Origin: Voacanga thouarsii
Taxonomy: Eukaryota > Streptophyta > Magnoliopsida > Gentianales > Apocynaceae
Length of the DNA: 64,000 bases
Direction of reading: 5' to 3'
Assembly (NCBI GenBank): GCA_026120185.1
Contig: JANUWF010001719.1
Coordinates: 620,001 to 684,000, forward strand
Shown here: positions 47,840 to 58,496 of the stretch, piece by piece
Numbering within the stretch: position 1 is the stretch's first letter
Layout of the letters: each line of letters opens with the position of its first letter
Position numbers and translations under genes: made by a program
The notes under the pieces: generated by a model
Told to the model about the DNA's origin: nothing
Seen by the model: the letters and a program-made list of their open reading frames with translations, nothing else
Databases searched by the model: none

Positions 47840-49487
47840 ATGTCAAAACTACCAAAATTTGACAAGGCAAGCAAATCAAAGACAAAGAAGAACCCGAAAG
47901 GCAAAGAAATGGCGAAAACAAAGTCTGTTATCGACACCCAACCCGCCATCAAACAGATAGGCAAGAAGATCGTTGCTGAGAAACGATTTCGCATCTGACT
48001 CATCACAATAGCTTCTTGTACAGGAAAGCTCTGATACACAGGTACCATGATTTCTTGATTTGAAATGTGAATATGAGTTTAATGACTGGCTATCAAGAAA
48101 TAGGATTGTAATATCTGGATATCGGGTTGATATTGAGGCCTTTTTAAACTTTACTGATATCTTGAATATGTTTGAGATTCTTGGTTTAGGGGCTTTGCTG
48201 TCGGTAGATGAAAAATTGTAAACCACATTGGTTTGGGAATTTTACTTGAACTTAAGAAAAGAAAGGCTTGAAGAGACTGGCGGAGGATTTATGGTTCAAT
48301 GGTACACCTCTAGAGTAGGCTATGTAAACATGGAATTTGACCATAGAATGCTGAATTGAATTTTTTGAGTCAAAGATGAGGAATCTAATTCTTTGAAATG
48401 AACAAATTTCTAGAAGAATCGGACCTATTTGATCTGGGAAGGTTTAAAGTGAAGTTTACTAGAGGGAGGAATTTTAAAAATTCAAATGACCGAAATTCGA
48501 AGTGGTTGAATTCTAAAATTCTGCATTATATAGTGTCTACCATGGTGTCAGCAAGTTTTGGACATAAAACATTTGTGAGTATCATGCAAATGATACTGAT
48601 GTTCACAGATGTTGGCCTTATCAGAAGGAAGACAGATAAGTTTTGGTTTTTCGACCGTGAAGTTGATGCTTCAATCAAGAAACACTTCTAACAAGGCCTA
48701 CCCTATGGAAATCTCCTAACAAAGGTGTTCAAATACTTCAACGTGAATCTTAGTGCAAGTACCCCTGAATACCTCAAGATTAATGTCTACCGCACAGAGT
48801 CTTTTGAAAAAATGGAGTTTGTACAAGTGAACAATCAATAGGTTTCGCTTAGGGATGTGTCAGATGAGGAAAGGGAAAAACTTATCAAAATCAAAGCTGA
48901 AGGAAAGAGAACTACACTTGCTGCATCAACAGGAACAAAACAAAAGGCTAAAATAGCAGAGGAATCCTCCAATAAGGGCGAGCAGAGGATTGAGGAAAGT
49001 GGACTGACTCAGAGCATCTTGAATGCTTTAAATATTTTAGCTGAAAATTTTGATGAATTTAGTATAGAAGTTAAGATGGAACTGCAAAACTTGGGACGTC
49101 GGTTGAGTAATGTGGAGGGAAAGAATGAAGAAAAGACTATTAGAGGAGTCTCTGAAGAACAAACCATTCCACCTCAACAGAAAGATGAGCCTGCTAAGGA
49201 TTCTGGACACCCCCCCTAAAACTAAGAAAGCTGCCACTGAAGAAGTTCCAGCTCCACTCGCTACAACACCCACGATTGAACAAATTTCATCCCAACTAGT
49301 TGAAATGATGCCTGTTGCACCATCGGTTGATCCAGCAACCGCTACAATTGGCAAGTCAACTCCACTGAGTAGCTCATCGGGGCGTAGAATAAAACATGTG
49401 GTCGTCAAAAGAAAGTCCAGCAGAATTGTTGGACAACATTCCAAGAAGAGTGCCAGTACCAAACCAAAGACCATTCACATTTCTTGA
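47840..49487 (+). pseudogene. Env-like extra ORF remnant of the Sirevirus-type element
   Basis: Sireviruses of the SIRE1 type carry an additional reading frame after pol, often called env-like. Here it starts MSKLPKFDKASKSKTKKN (47840), is interrupted by stops from 47998, then open again at 48398-48691 (FKVKFTRGRNFKNSNDRN, MVSASFGHKTFVSIM), 48857-49219 (a coiled-coil-prone stretch with SILNALNILAENFDEFSIEV) and, after a frame change at a C run near 49210, to 49487 with a Pro/Ser/Thr-rich, basic C-terminus. I see no convincing signal peptide or membrane anchor. Identity is inferred from position and overall character, not from sequence similarity. Confidence 0.6.
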
Positions 49488-50647
49488 TTTGCCCCTGATG
49501 CTTACTGCTTGCTAACTTCCTATGCACCATTTACTCTGATGAACAATTTTATACTTTCTATATTATATATTCTACATGAACAATTTTACTTCTGCACTAA
49601 CATTCCTAATATGTTGGTTATAATATGTTTTACTATTCTCCTGCTTAATTCCTTACTTTTTGATTGATGCCAAAGGGGGAGAAACTAGATTGTGATTATG
49701 ATTTGGGTTTTATGGATTGTGATTTTGGCTTTATAACTTGATGTGACTCAGGTTATATGGATTGAGGAAATGGCAATGTGGTTATACAAAAATTGTGCTT
49801 GTGATTTTCAGTCTCATTCTCTTGTGATTTAGTTGAATGATATCTCTTTATCCTTATAAGTATGGATTGAGAACCTAAAATTTGTTGTATCTTAGCACTG
49901 TCAAAAGTGATCATGATAATGGCTGTGATGAGCATTATGACAATTATTCAGATTATGAGGATATTTATACTTATGAAATTTGTGTTGTTTCTTTTTTGTT
50001 GCACAGAAAATTTTTGTGTTGAAATTCCTTGAGAAAACTGGGTTCGGTTGAAAACCATTGATCTATCCTTGTGAAAATTCCCTTCTACCCAGCATAAACA
50101 CAAGGGGAGTTTTGGATCCTCAATTTGTCAATCCAAAATACAAGTCCAAAACTGCTTTTATAAGAAGTGATCTGCTGTCTTATTTCAACTTATTTTGGAT
50201 GTATGATTTGGAAGTCTAAAATCTCAAATCCTAGTTAGTTTTCAATGCACTTCATTGTTAGAATCATTCATCTACTGTTCATATGTGCTCATACATAAGG
50301 GGAGTATTATTGTTGATGATTGATCTTCTACATCTCTTTATGTTCATATTTATACATTTTTTATGTGACCATTATTTGGCTATCTCTATAAGAAATAGTC
50401 CTCTTTATGGAAGGAATGAGGATAAGGAGGTTGGTTGGGTCATAGGCTCATTGAGCCCTGTTTATGAGACTATGTTTAAATCTCTCTTATCTTAATCTCA
50501 TAAGAACTTCTTGAGTTTTATAATGAGAGAATGCATTTCAGTTAAAAATATTCCTATTTCTCTTCGTCTAACATGTTCATATGTCTATATCATTTTTTTT
50601 TATGTCACAATCTCATCAAGTTTGTCATCACTTACAAGGGAGAGATT
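49488..50647 (+). other. Sirevirus 3' untranslated region with repeated purine tracts
   Basis: Between the extra ORF and the 3' LTR. It contains several polypurine tracts: GCCAAAGGGGGAGA at 49670-49683, ACAAGGGGAG near 50099, ATAAGGGGAG near 50296 and CAAGGGAGAGAT at 50635-50646 directly before the LTR. Repeated tracts are a known trait of Sireviruses. Confidence 0.7.
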
Positions 50648-51973
50648 GTTGGCCCTAAGGGCATGCTTCTATGTTTTGATTTATGGTAAACATTGATGAG
50701 GAGTAACTTATGTGATCTATATGTGATATGACATGTTTAACCTCAATTCTTCCCAGGCATGCTAATAAGACTATTAAGCAACTCTTGAACAATGGAATCC
50801 AAGAGTGGTTGATCAAGTACCAACTTAAGAGATTACATATCAAGAAGTCTTTGTGAAGAATCATAGATTAGGAATTGTTATCAATGTATTAATTGTAAAT
50901 TCCTATATCTCTTTATCTTATGATCAATTTTGTTTTACCTTGAAGCACTTAAAAATGATTTCAAAAGAAAATGATATTTCTAAATCTGAATTTTTGGTTG
51001 AAGTGGTTTTGAATGAACCTCTAAATCCAAAATATCATCTAATGATCTGTAACATTTTTCAAAATATATCTCTTTGCAAAAAGTGCTGTTTTTGACTCAC
51101 CTTTCGGACAGACATCATTCCACTTTGTGAATCCAAAACTCTGAAAATCATGATAGCAGTAACTATCCATTACTAGCCATTAGGACTTCGAGATTGGCTC
51201 TTATATAAGCTTCTAAAACTCGATTTTGAAGTAGATTTTTGTACTATCTCTCTCAGAAATATTCTTACACTTTATAATACAAAAATCTTCCTTTTCATTT
51301 GTGTTTCAAAGTGAAATAAAATTGTTTTAAAGGTAAAAGATATTGGTGCTTAGTTGTTTATATTCTGCTCAATCTGTGAGCTAGCTCTGTACTCTTTCTT
51401 AAATTCGCTTTGTATCAAGGTTAAAGAGGTAAAACCCAATTAGGGTGAGCCTTGATTGTTATGTTTAAAGAGGTTAGGCGTAAAACTAAGCGTGGTGATC
51501 CTCTTATGTAAGATTGGTGTTGCCTACCACCATTGATTTGGAAAAAGATTTTAGTGAGTGATGTTGAAATCCTTAAGTGTAAACTTAAGGTAGTAGATAT
51601 AGATCATTTACAGATCGAACCACTATAAATCATTGAGTCTCTTCTTGTGTTGTTTGCCTAAGTTTCCTTATTGCATTTTCGCTAGTCTTCAAATATTAAA
51701 TGCTGGGCATTTTTCTCTAAAATCAGTGGTTCATTTAAAACTCTTGCATTCTGTAGTAAGTTTGTCATTGATAGCTCAACTACCCATCTTTATTTCATAC
51801 CATCCTCTCACCATTTTGTACTAATTTAAGAGATCTCTGTCTGCACTCCTAAAGGGGCGAAACAACTCTACCATTCAGTTCGCCCTTTGCAAAAGACATC
51901 AAATTTTTAATTTGTATTTTTTTGCCATAAACCTTATTCAACCTCCTCCCCCCCCTCCCTTTAAGGTTTATCA
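50648..51973 (+). repeat. Sirevirus-type 3' LTR
   Basis: Starts TGTTGGCCCTAAGGGCATGC just after a polypurine tract and ends at AAGGTTTATCA. The last 50 bases hold an inverted pair (ATAAACCTTA and TAAGGTTTAT) around a C-rich run, the terminal signature seen in Sirevirus LTRs. TATAA-like and polyadenylation-like motifs occur near 51210-51330. The partner LTR is missing, so the 5' boundary rests on motif only. Confidence 0.75.
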
Positions 51974-52460
51974 ATAAAAAAATTAAAAATTTAAACAATA
52001 AGATAAACATTTTTAATTTTTTATAAAAAAATATATTAAAATTTTAAAAAACAGAAAACTAATTTGATATTTCTTCCAAAACCAGCCACCCTAGTCCCTA
52101 GGATTGTTCGCCAATCCTACCACATTAGCTAACCAATCAAAAGACTGGTTTTTTTTTTTCCATGGAAAGGATGCTGAAAACGCAATCTCAAAGGGTTTGG
52201 TTCAACCGCTAAGAACACATCAATATCACAAGTTGCATCATCTTTAATGCATGTTGTTTTAGTACCTATTTCCTGGTGGAGCTCGCGTCTACATGTTGTT
52301 GTTAGTAGATGTTGTCTGCTAGACGTAAGCTCCTTTTTTACTCGAAATTGGGACTGAGCAGGGACAGATAAGGTGCCACTGCATCTCGTGTCTGCCAGAT
52401 ACGAAGAATCCACTTCAGGGGGTACCTCCAATTCCGCACTCAATTTCAGTGGGGATCCCA
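51974..52460 (-). repeat. Dispersed repeat, copy 2, with an open frame
   Basis: Reverse-complement relative of 30805-31260. On the minus strand, 52129-52461 is open for 110 codons starting MGSPLKLSAELEVPPEVDSS; no known domain. Similarity to copy 1 continues up to the Sirevirus LTR end, so the Sirevirus-type element seems to have landed inside this repeat. Confidence 0.6.
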
Positions 52461-52902
52461 AAGGGACCTATTTTTGTCAAAACCCCAATCATCGTCTTCA
52501 ACCCTCCTTCTGCAATTGCGGCCAGATTCGTCTAGTTATGGCTTCATCTAGGGCACGGATCTTGGCTGCCATCTTCGTTTTTCTCTTGCCTTTTGTGCCC
52601 TCACCCCTTATTTTGTCTACAAACTACACTATCTTCTCCTCTGATTTCCTTTTCTTGAACTACACTACTTTTGCAGTTTAGGCCCTTTCCCCAACTTTCC
52701 TTGTCTTCTTACACAAGTTTCAAGACAACCAATATGCCCATAATCTTTTGATTTGCTGTTCATAGCATTGGATGGTAAGTAGGACCTTTTATAGACTTCT
52801 TATGTTAAAGGATGATTGTGGTTGGTGAGTTAGATGTTATAGAAACAGTTATTGTATATTTGTTTTGTTTATATTCAATCTATTATACTATTATATCTAC
52901 CT
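52461..52902 (+). other. Short gene-start-like sequence, unrecognised
   Basis: From 52539 an open frame reads MASSRARILAAIFVFLLPFV, which resembles a secretory signal peptide, and stops at 52679 (TTFAV then stop). A 5'-leader-like C/T-rich sequence precedes it. It may be the first exon of a lost or displaced gene; no family recognised. Confidence 0.3.
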
Positions 52903-53269
52903 TGTTATGAATTATTGGAATCTCCATTAATTAGTGGAGGCTCCACTAATTATGAATTTATATGAATTATTAGAAGATTTTTATGGATGTCCACCATTTA
53001 GTGGAGACACCATTAATTGAGATTAGTTGAAGATGATGTATGCCATGATGTATTCCACTAATTAGAGCTCTATAAATAGAGCTATTCTCTAAGCTTGTAA
53101 TACACCATTATTTTGTGAAAGAAAGATTAGTGAAAGAAAGATTAGAGAAAGAATTGTGAGAGAAAGAAAGAGAGAAGTTTGAAGAGAAATTCTTGTGCAA
53201 AGAATAGTTAGAATTTTCTTAGTGTGTAGTGTGTAGATTTTATTCTAACACTACCCTAATTTTATAACA
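52903..53269 (+). repeat. RKD-copia 5' LTR
   Basis: Starts TGTTATGAATT and ends TTTATAACA; contains TATAAATA near 53072, a plausible TATA box, and GAAAGAAAGA-type repeats downstream. Near-identical to 57900-58266. Confidence 0.93.
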
Positions 53270-53429
53270 CGTTATCAGCACGAGTCTCTGCCGTTATTAA
53301 AGCCAGAAGACAGGTATGCATTTATTGATCTCGCTAAATTTGAATTTGTAGCCCTTGATATTTTTGAAAAAAAAAAATTATATGTCATACAGAAATGCAT
53401 TTAAATGCTAAAAAAAAGGAGATCCATAT

Positions 53430-53880
53430 GTCATGTGGATAAAAAGAAAGATTTGACCACCTGAAGATGGTCGTACTACCCACTGCACGGTATGAATGGT
53501 TGCACCTGAATTTACAAGATTGTAAAACCGTGAACTCCGTGATGTATAAAACTACATCTTAGTTAAAAAAAATTTACGGAGAAAAAGTTACTGATGAAGT
53601 TATATTGGAGAAGACATTCTCCACTTTTCATGTTCTACAGTAACAATATCGAGAAAAAGGGTATCCAAAATTGACAGCTTTAACATGAGTTATTATTGAG
53701 AAATCATGAAGCCAGATGAACTGGCTCAACAGCACTCCCAGAAGTGAATGTTGTTGGCTCCAGCAGAAGCCATCGTTATAGTCGTAGTTGTGGCAGTGGC
53801 CGTGGTTATGGTCATGGACACACTCGATATTTTTCTTATCACAGAGAAATACTGGCCACCTGAAGTGGAACAGAAAAGAT
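53430..53880 (+). pseudogene. RKD-copia gag remnant
   Basis: Copia gag in shifting frames: FDHLKMVVLPTARYEWLHL, the NEYNSAMYK-type part around 53550, EKTFSTFHVLQ, QYREKGYPK, NHEARxTGSTALPEVNVVG and a Gly/Arg/His-rich end. It breaks off before the zinc knuckle, near where RKD-derived sequence starts. Several stops. Confidence 0.75.
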
Positions 53881-53937
53881 AATAAGGGAAAAAGATATTT
53901 CCATTAATAATAAGCATCACATCTTTTATTCATATCA

Positions 53938-55337
53938 CTAGTGTTCATATGAACTTGAGGATACATTCTTATAGTTGATCTTTTGTAATTGAGCTGACAA
54001 ATGTAATATGAAGGTTTGTAATTGTTCTTTTTCAATATTTACATTAGAGGAAGACAAACAATTAGTAATTATGGACTTCAGCTCCTCTTTTTCGACATCC
54101 TCCTCCTTTTCTTTCCCCTTTGAGCCAGCATCGAGACTAGCAGTAGAATTAGCGGTAAAATTACTGCAAAATGAGTCTTGAGATTTTATGATCTCCTTAA
54201 GTTTATTATAATTAAATTTCTTATTATATTTGGCCTTGAAGCATGCTTGTCTCAATTTCTACGTTTGGTCCTCTAACTGCGTATTAGGACTTTCTTCCAC
54301 CAATTGTTTTTCACATTCCAGTATCGCAATGGCTTCTTTCAACTTCTTCTCAGCCATATGTCCTCCTTCTTCTTTATTTTGTATCTCCTGTAAATCGAAG
54401 TGATATCATCGGTTATTTACTTATAAATCTTTCATAGTTTCATACTTGCAAATTATAAGTATGTATGAGAGAGAACCTGAACATTCTTGATTATGGTCTC
54501 CAAGCTCACTATTTTCCTGTGAGGCCATCGATAAATTCCTAACTCCCTACATCTTTTCTTGAGACGGGTTATGCCAATATTCAGTTCTTTGGCTGCGCTC
54601 TTGATTGGTAGGTAAAAGTACTGCGAAATTGTTTCTCTTGATAGTGTCTGGGAGTTATTGCCCTTCTTCTCTCTCTGCCTCTTAATCATCTTCTTCTCCC
54701 CAAGAATTTTGTCTGCAATAATATCTTGAACTTCGATATTATGCATTTCATGAGTACTTACTCCGACTTCGTTGCCAAGACCACTCATTATTTCTCCTAG
54801 AAAAAGAAAATAATATCAGTAAAGGTAATACCATTCAAAATCCATGTTTAAATGTATAATAACCTGGAAATATATTCTGACTTTATTCAAAATCCATTAG
54901 AGAGTAGAAAGGATCATGCACAAGCATATCCTCATTCAAAGGAACAGCATCAAGAGGAACAGTATCAAAAGCAGTCTCTTGTAGGGGCGGATCAACTTGG
55001 TCCAAAGCAGTATGTTCAAAACTTCCACTGATTTACATCAAAAACAAACCAAAAGAGAGTTTAATTTCATTATCAAGCATACTAAAAACAAATGGAAACC
55101 CTCAAAGGTATCTCACCTGAAATTAGGAGGAAGCGGTTGGTTTGGAAAGGAAAACATATCAAAATCTTCTGCGTTCGAATTAGGCAGAAGCGGTTGGTTT
55201 GGAAAGGAAAACATATCAAAATCTTATGTGTTCGAATTAGACAGAAGCGGTTGGTTTGGAAAGGAAAATACATCAACATCTGCTGCAAAAACTGAGTCAA
55301 AATTTGACCATGTCTCAAATGAATTACGAGTCTCCAT
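53938..55337 (-). pseudogene. RWP-RK domain (RKD) transcription-factor pseudogene inside copia
   Basis: Minus strand, four exons: 55337-55117, 55027-54864, 54796-54477, 54387-53938. Each donor is GT and each acceptor AG (CAG/GTGAGA, CAG/GTTATT, CAG/GTTCTC) and all phases join, for about 384 codons. Exon 3 holds the RWP-RK domain: LSRETISQYFYLPIKSAAKE, KKRCRELGIYRWPHRK, ending at IIKNVQ. Exon 4 begins with the RKD-type Glu/Lys-rich coiled-coil stretch and KLRQACFKAKY. RKD proteins are DNA-binding regulators of plant egg-cell and early embryo identity. This copy has in-frame stops in exon 1 (after LLSNSNT), exon 2 (after SLMDFE) and exon 4 (after LEDQT), so no full protein is made. It lies antisense to the host element. 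Confidence 0.9.
55119..55290 (-). repeat. 57-bp tandem repeat within RKD exon 1
   Basis: Three units spaced 57 bases (19 codons). In the RKD frame each encodes a DFDMFSFPNQPLLPNSN-like block. The unit length keeps the frame. The TAA stop replaces a GAA codon at the junction of the first and second coding units. Confidence 0.85.
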
Positions 55338-55600
55338 ATCTGCTTTGTGATTTTTGTTTTTGATGTTTACTAATGACTGATAACTGAGATATATATCGAT
55401 ACATATATATATATATATATCTGTATGAGGAAGAAGAAGAGGTCGATGGTAGGTAGAGGGTCGGAGGAGAAGAAAAGACAAGAGAGGAAGATGAAAAGTC
55501 GGTACCGGGAAGAGTGAAAAAAAAAAGAGATATTTTTCTTGGCATTTCCTGCTTGTCATCATTTTCTTATATTTCTTTTCTTATTCTCTTGTGAAATCAT
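55338..55600 (-). promoter_or_regulatory. RKD-derived 5' flank
   Basis: Upstream of the RKD start codon on the minus strand: a TATATATATA run near 55404-55420 and a C/T-rich leader. It is part of the insert in the copia element, so proximal promoter sequence came along with the gene body. Whether it is active is unknown. Confidence 0.45.
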
Positions 55601-55605
55601 TATTC

Positions 55606-57766
55606 CCTAAATTAAGGGGAGAACAGAAACAGTACAAGAAAGATCGTGATTGGACAACATCATTAAATTATCTTGATCCGCATACAAGCGCGTGTGAACT
55701 TGAAGTTCAAAAGATAATTCATTTGTAAAGCATTGCAAATCAAATGCCAGACGCTTTTGTTGACTCTAGAAGAGTAACAAAATCGCATATGCCGACTATA
55801 AATGCTCCTATTCGAATTGAAGTTCCAGTGAGAACAAAATATTATACCTATAGCTGCTGAGCCAAAAGCATGCCAGAAGCATGGCCGACCTCTTGGTTCT
55901 AAAGATAAAAATCCTCGAAAGAAGAGAGGATTAATGGTCCAGATGATCAACTTAAAGCAAAGAATGATAAAGACCAAGAGAAAACTTATGACAAAGAACC
56001 AGGCATAAATGAAAGTAACACTGAAATTTCTATCCATTATACCACTTCCGGTAGAAGTTGAAATCGGATAGAAACAATTATTGATCATATGTTTGCATAT
56101 AATATCTCTTGATGTTATACAGGATAGTGATGATCCTAAACCAATATCAGTTGATGAATGTCGGCATAGAAAAGATTGGCTGCAATGGAAAGATGCGATT
56201 CAATCGGAGTTAAATGCACTGACACAACGTGAAGTCTTCGGACCTGCAGTCCGAACACCAGAAGGTGTAAAACCTGTTGGCTACAAATGGATATTTGTGC
56301 GAAAGCGCAATGAAAAGAGTGAAATCGTTCGATATAAAGCGCGACTAGTAGCCCAAGGTTTTTCACAAAGACCAGGTATTGATTATGATGAAACTTATTC
56401 TCCTGTTGTTGATGCTATTACACTTCGATATCTTATCAGTTTGGCAATACATGAAAAGATAGATATGCACCTATTAGATGTTGTCACTGCTTACTTGTAT
56501 GGAAATTTAGAAAATTATGTTTACATGAAAATCCCCGAAGGATTTCATATGCCTGAAGCATATAAACATTATCCTCGTGAAAATTACTCCATCAAGTTGC
56601 AGAAATCATTATATGGCCTGAAGCAATCTGGGCGCATGTGGTTCACACGTCTTAGTGAATATTTATTGAAAGCGGGATTTAAAAATGACCAGGTATGTCT
56701 ATGTGTTTTTATTAAAAAATCTGGTTCTAAATTTGTGATATTAGCTATATATGTTGATGATATTAATCTTATTGGAACTCCTGAAGAGCTCCAATAAACA
56801 ATTGATTATTTAAAAAGAGAATTCGAAATCAAGGATTTTGGTAAAACCAAATTTTGCCTTGGTTTACAAATTGAACATTTGGAGAGTGGAACATTTATTC
56901 ATCAATCAACATATACGACGAAAAGTGCTAAAAGATTTTACATGGATAAAGCACATCCATTGAGTATTCCAATGATCGTCCAGATCATTAAATGTGGATA
57001 AAGATCCTTTCCGACCTCAAGAAAATGATGAAAAACTCCTTGGTCCTGAAGTACCATATCTCGAGTGCAATTGGTGCATTGATGTATCTTGCTAATAATA
57101 CACGACCCGATATTGCTTTTCTTTGTCAATTTATTAGCAAGATTTAGTTCTTCACCAACACGACGACATTGGAATGGAATTAAACAAGTCCTTCGATATC
57201 TCCAAGGTACAATTGATCTCGGATTATTTTATTCAAATAAAACCAGCCCAACATTGATTGGTTATGTAGATGCTGGTTATTTATCTGATCCACATAAAGC
57301 ACGTTCTCAAACAGGCTATCTATTTACATGTGGAAATACTGCTATATCATGGCGTTCTACGAAACAATCTATAGCAGCTACTTCTTCAAATCATGCTGAA
57401 ATTATAGCCATTCATGAAGCAAGTCGAGAATGTGTATGGCTAAGATCCATGATTCATTATATCCGAGAAAGTTGTGGATTATCATCAATCAAAGATATTC
57501 CAACTCCTCTTTATGAAGACAATGCAGCTTGCATAGCTCAATTACGAGGAGGATATATTAAAGGAGATCGGACAAAACATATTTCACCAAAATTATTCTT
57601 TACTCATGAACTTCAGAAGAAAGGTGAAATTGATGTGCTACAAATTCGGTCATGTGATAACCTCGCAGATATTTTCTCGAAGACTTTACCGACTGTAACA
57701 TTTGAGAAGTTGAGATATAAAATCGGTATGCGTCGGTTTAAAGATTTAAAGAAATCATCTCATTAG
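55606..57766 (+). pseudogene. RKD-copia integrase end, RT and RNase H
   Basis: From about 55606 the linker after integrase (DRDWTTSLNYLDPHTSACEL, QMPDAFVDSRRVTKSHMP, IRIEVPV) with frame changes. Then RT at 56081-56797 (WKDAIQSELNALTQREVFGP, YKWIFVRKRNEKSEIVRYKA, YDETYSPVVDAITLRYL, the intact YVDD, stop after PEELQ). Then a broken stretch and RNase H at 57089-57766 (GYVDAGYLSDPHKARSQTGY, EIIAIHEASRECVWLR, DNAACIAQL, GDRTKHISPKLFF, DNLADIFSKTLP). The final stop TAG is at 57764-57766. Two or more nonsense changes, although LTRs are near identical. Confidence 0.88.
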
Positions 57767-57887
57767 GGGGAGTAATAAACAAACATATAGAATAGTGTAC
57801 TCTTTTTCCTTCACTAGATTTTTTTTCCCATTGGGTTTTTATCTAGTAAGGTTTTAACGAGGCATATTCTTTATGTATGGATGGACA

Positions 57888-57899
57888 TCCAAGGGGGAG
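57888..57899 (+). other. RKD-copia polypurine tract
   Basis: CCAAGGGGGAG directly before the 3' LTR. Confidence 0.85.
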
Positions 57900-58266
57900 T
57901 GTTATGAATTATTGGAATCTCCATTAATTAGTGGAGGCTCCACTAATTATGGATTTATGTGAATTATTAGAAGATTTTTATGGATGTCCACCATTTAGTG
58001 GAGACACCATTAATTGAGATTAGTTGAAGATGATGTATGCCATGATGTATTCCACTAATTAGAGCTCTATAAATAGAGCTATTCTCTAAGCTTGTAATAC
58101 ACCATTATTTTGTGAAAGAAAGATTAGTGAAAGAAATATTAGAGAAAGAATTGTGAGAGAAAGAAAGAGAGAAGTTTGAAGAGAAATTCTTGTGCAAAGA
58201 ATAGTTAGAATTTTCTTAGTGTGTAGTGTGTAGATTTTATTCTAACACTACCCTAATTTTATAACA
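57900..58266 (+). repeat. RKD-copia 3' LTR
   Basis: 367 bp; differs from the 5' LTR at three positions that I can see (A/G and A/G near 57953-57960, G/T near 58138). Followed by TACCT. Confidence 0.93.
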
Positions 58267-58456
58267 TACCTTAATTAAAAGTGTGATATTTCTCTATTAC
58301 TATGGATTTTATTATCCCTCTATGTAATTTGTTTCCTCTTTTTCAATGAATTCTCTTATTTAGAAAGAAAAAAAGAACGTGGTAATTCCTATGAAAGTGG
58401 AAACAAGTCAAATTTTAAAGGACAGAATCCTCTATCTACTACTTCCTTTTCAGCGC

Positions 58457-58496
<40 letters not shown>

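Larger units (their letters stand above)
43454..51973 (+). mobile_element. Sirevirus-type (SIRE/Maximus) copia element, 5' truncated
   Basis: Plus-strand copia element beginning inside integrase. Pol motifs characteristic of the lineage: KNRTLQEMARSML, VFGCKCFVLN, YADDIIF, FEMSMMGELNFF, YRGMIGSLLYFT, SRSDIMFSVCLCARFQ, AEYIAAGSCC, DNTSTINLTKNPIQH. An extra reading frame follows pol, then a GCCAAAGGGGGAGA tract, further AAGGGGAG tracts, and a 3' LTR ending with the lineage's C-rich signal. The 5' LTR, gag, protease and integrase N-terminus are missing. The RT is split by a hAT element. Multiple stops. Confidence 0.88.
52903..58266 (+). mobile_element. Young copia element carrying an antisense RKD gene copy
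   Basis: 367-bp LTRs (52903-53269 and 57900-58266) that differ at about three positions, target duplication TACCT at 52898-52902 and 58267-58271, and a polypurine tract CAAGGGGGAG directly before the right LTR. The sequence after the left LTR is CGTTATCAGCACGAG, unlike the TGGTATCAGAGC form in elements A and B. The internal order is gag remnant, an RWP-RK (RKD) gene on the opposite strand with introns, the end of the integrase/linker region, RT, RNase H. The zinc knuckle, protease and integrase core are absent. It is non-autonomous. Confidence 0.92.

Noticed and set aside
42337..51973. Treating 42337-43425 as the 5' LTR of the Sirevirus-type element
   Set aside because: Its sequence does not resemble the 3' LTR at 50648-51973, so it belongs to another family.
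55224..55562. Taking the first ATG at 55562 as the RKD start
   Set aside because: The stretch before 55337 encodes a T-rich leader and TATATA region (Tyr/Ile repeats); the METRNSFETW start fits an RKD N-terminus better.
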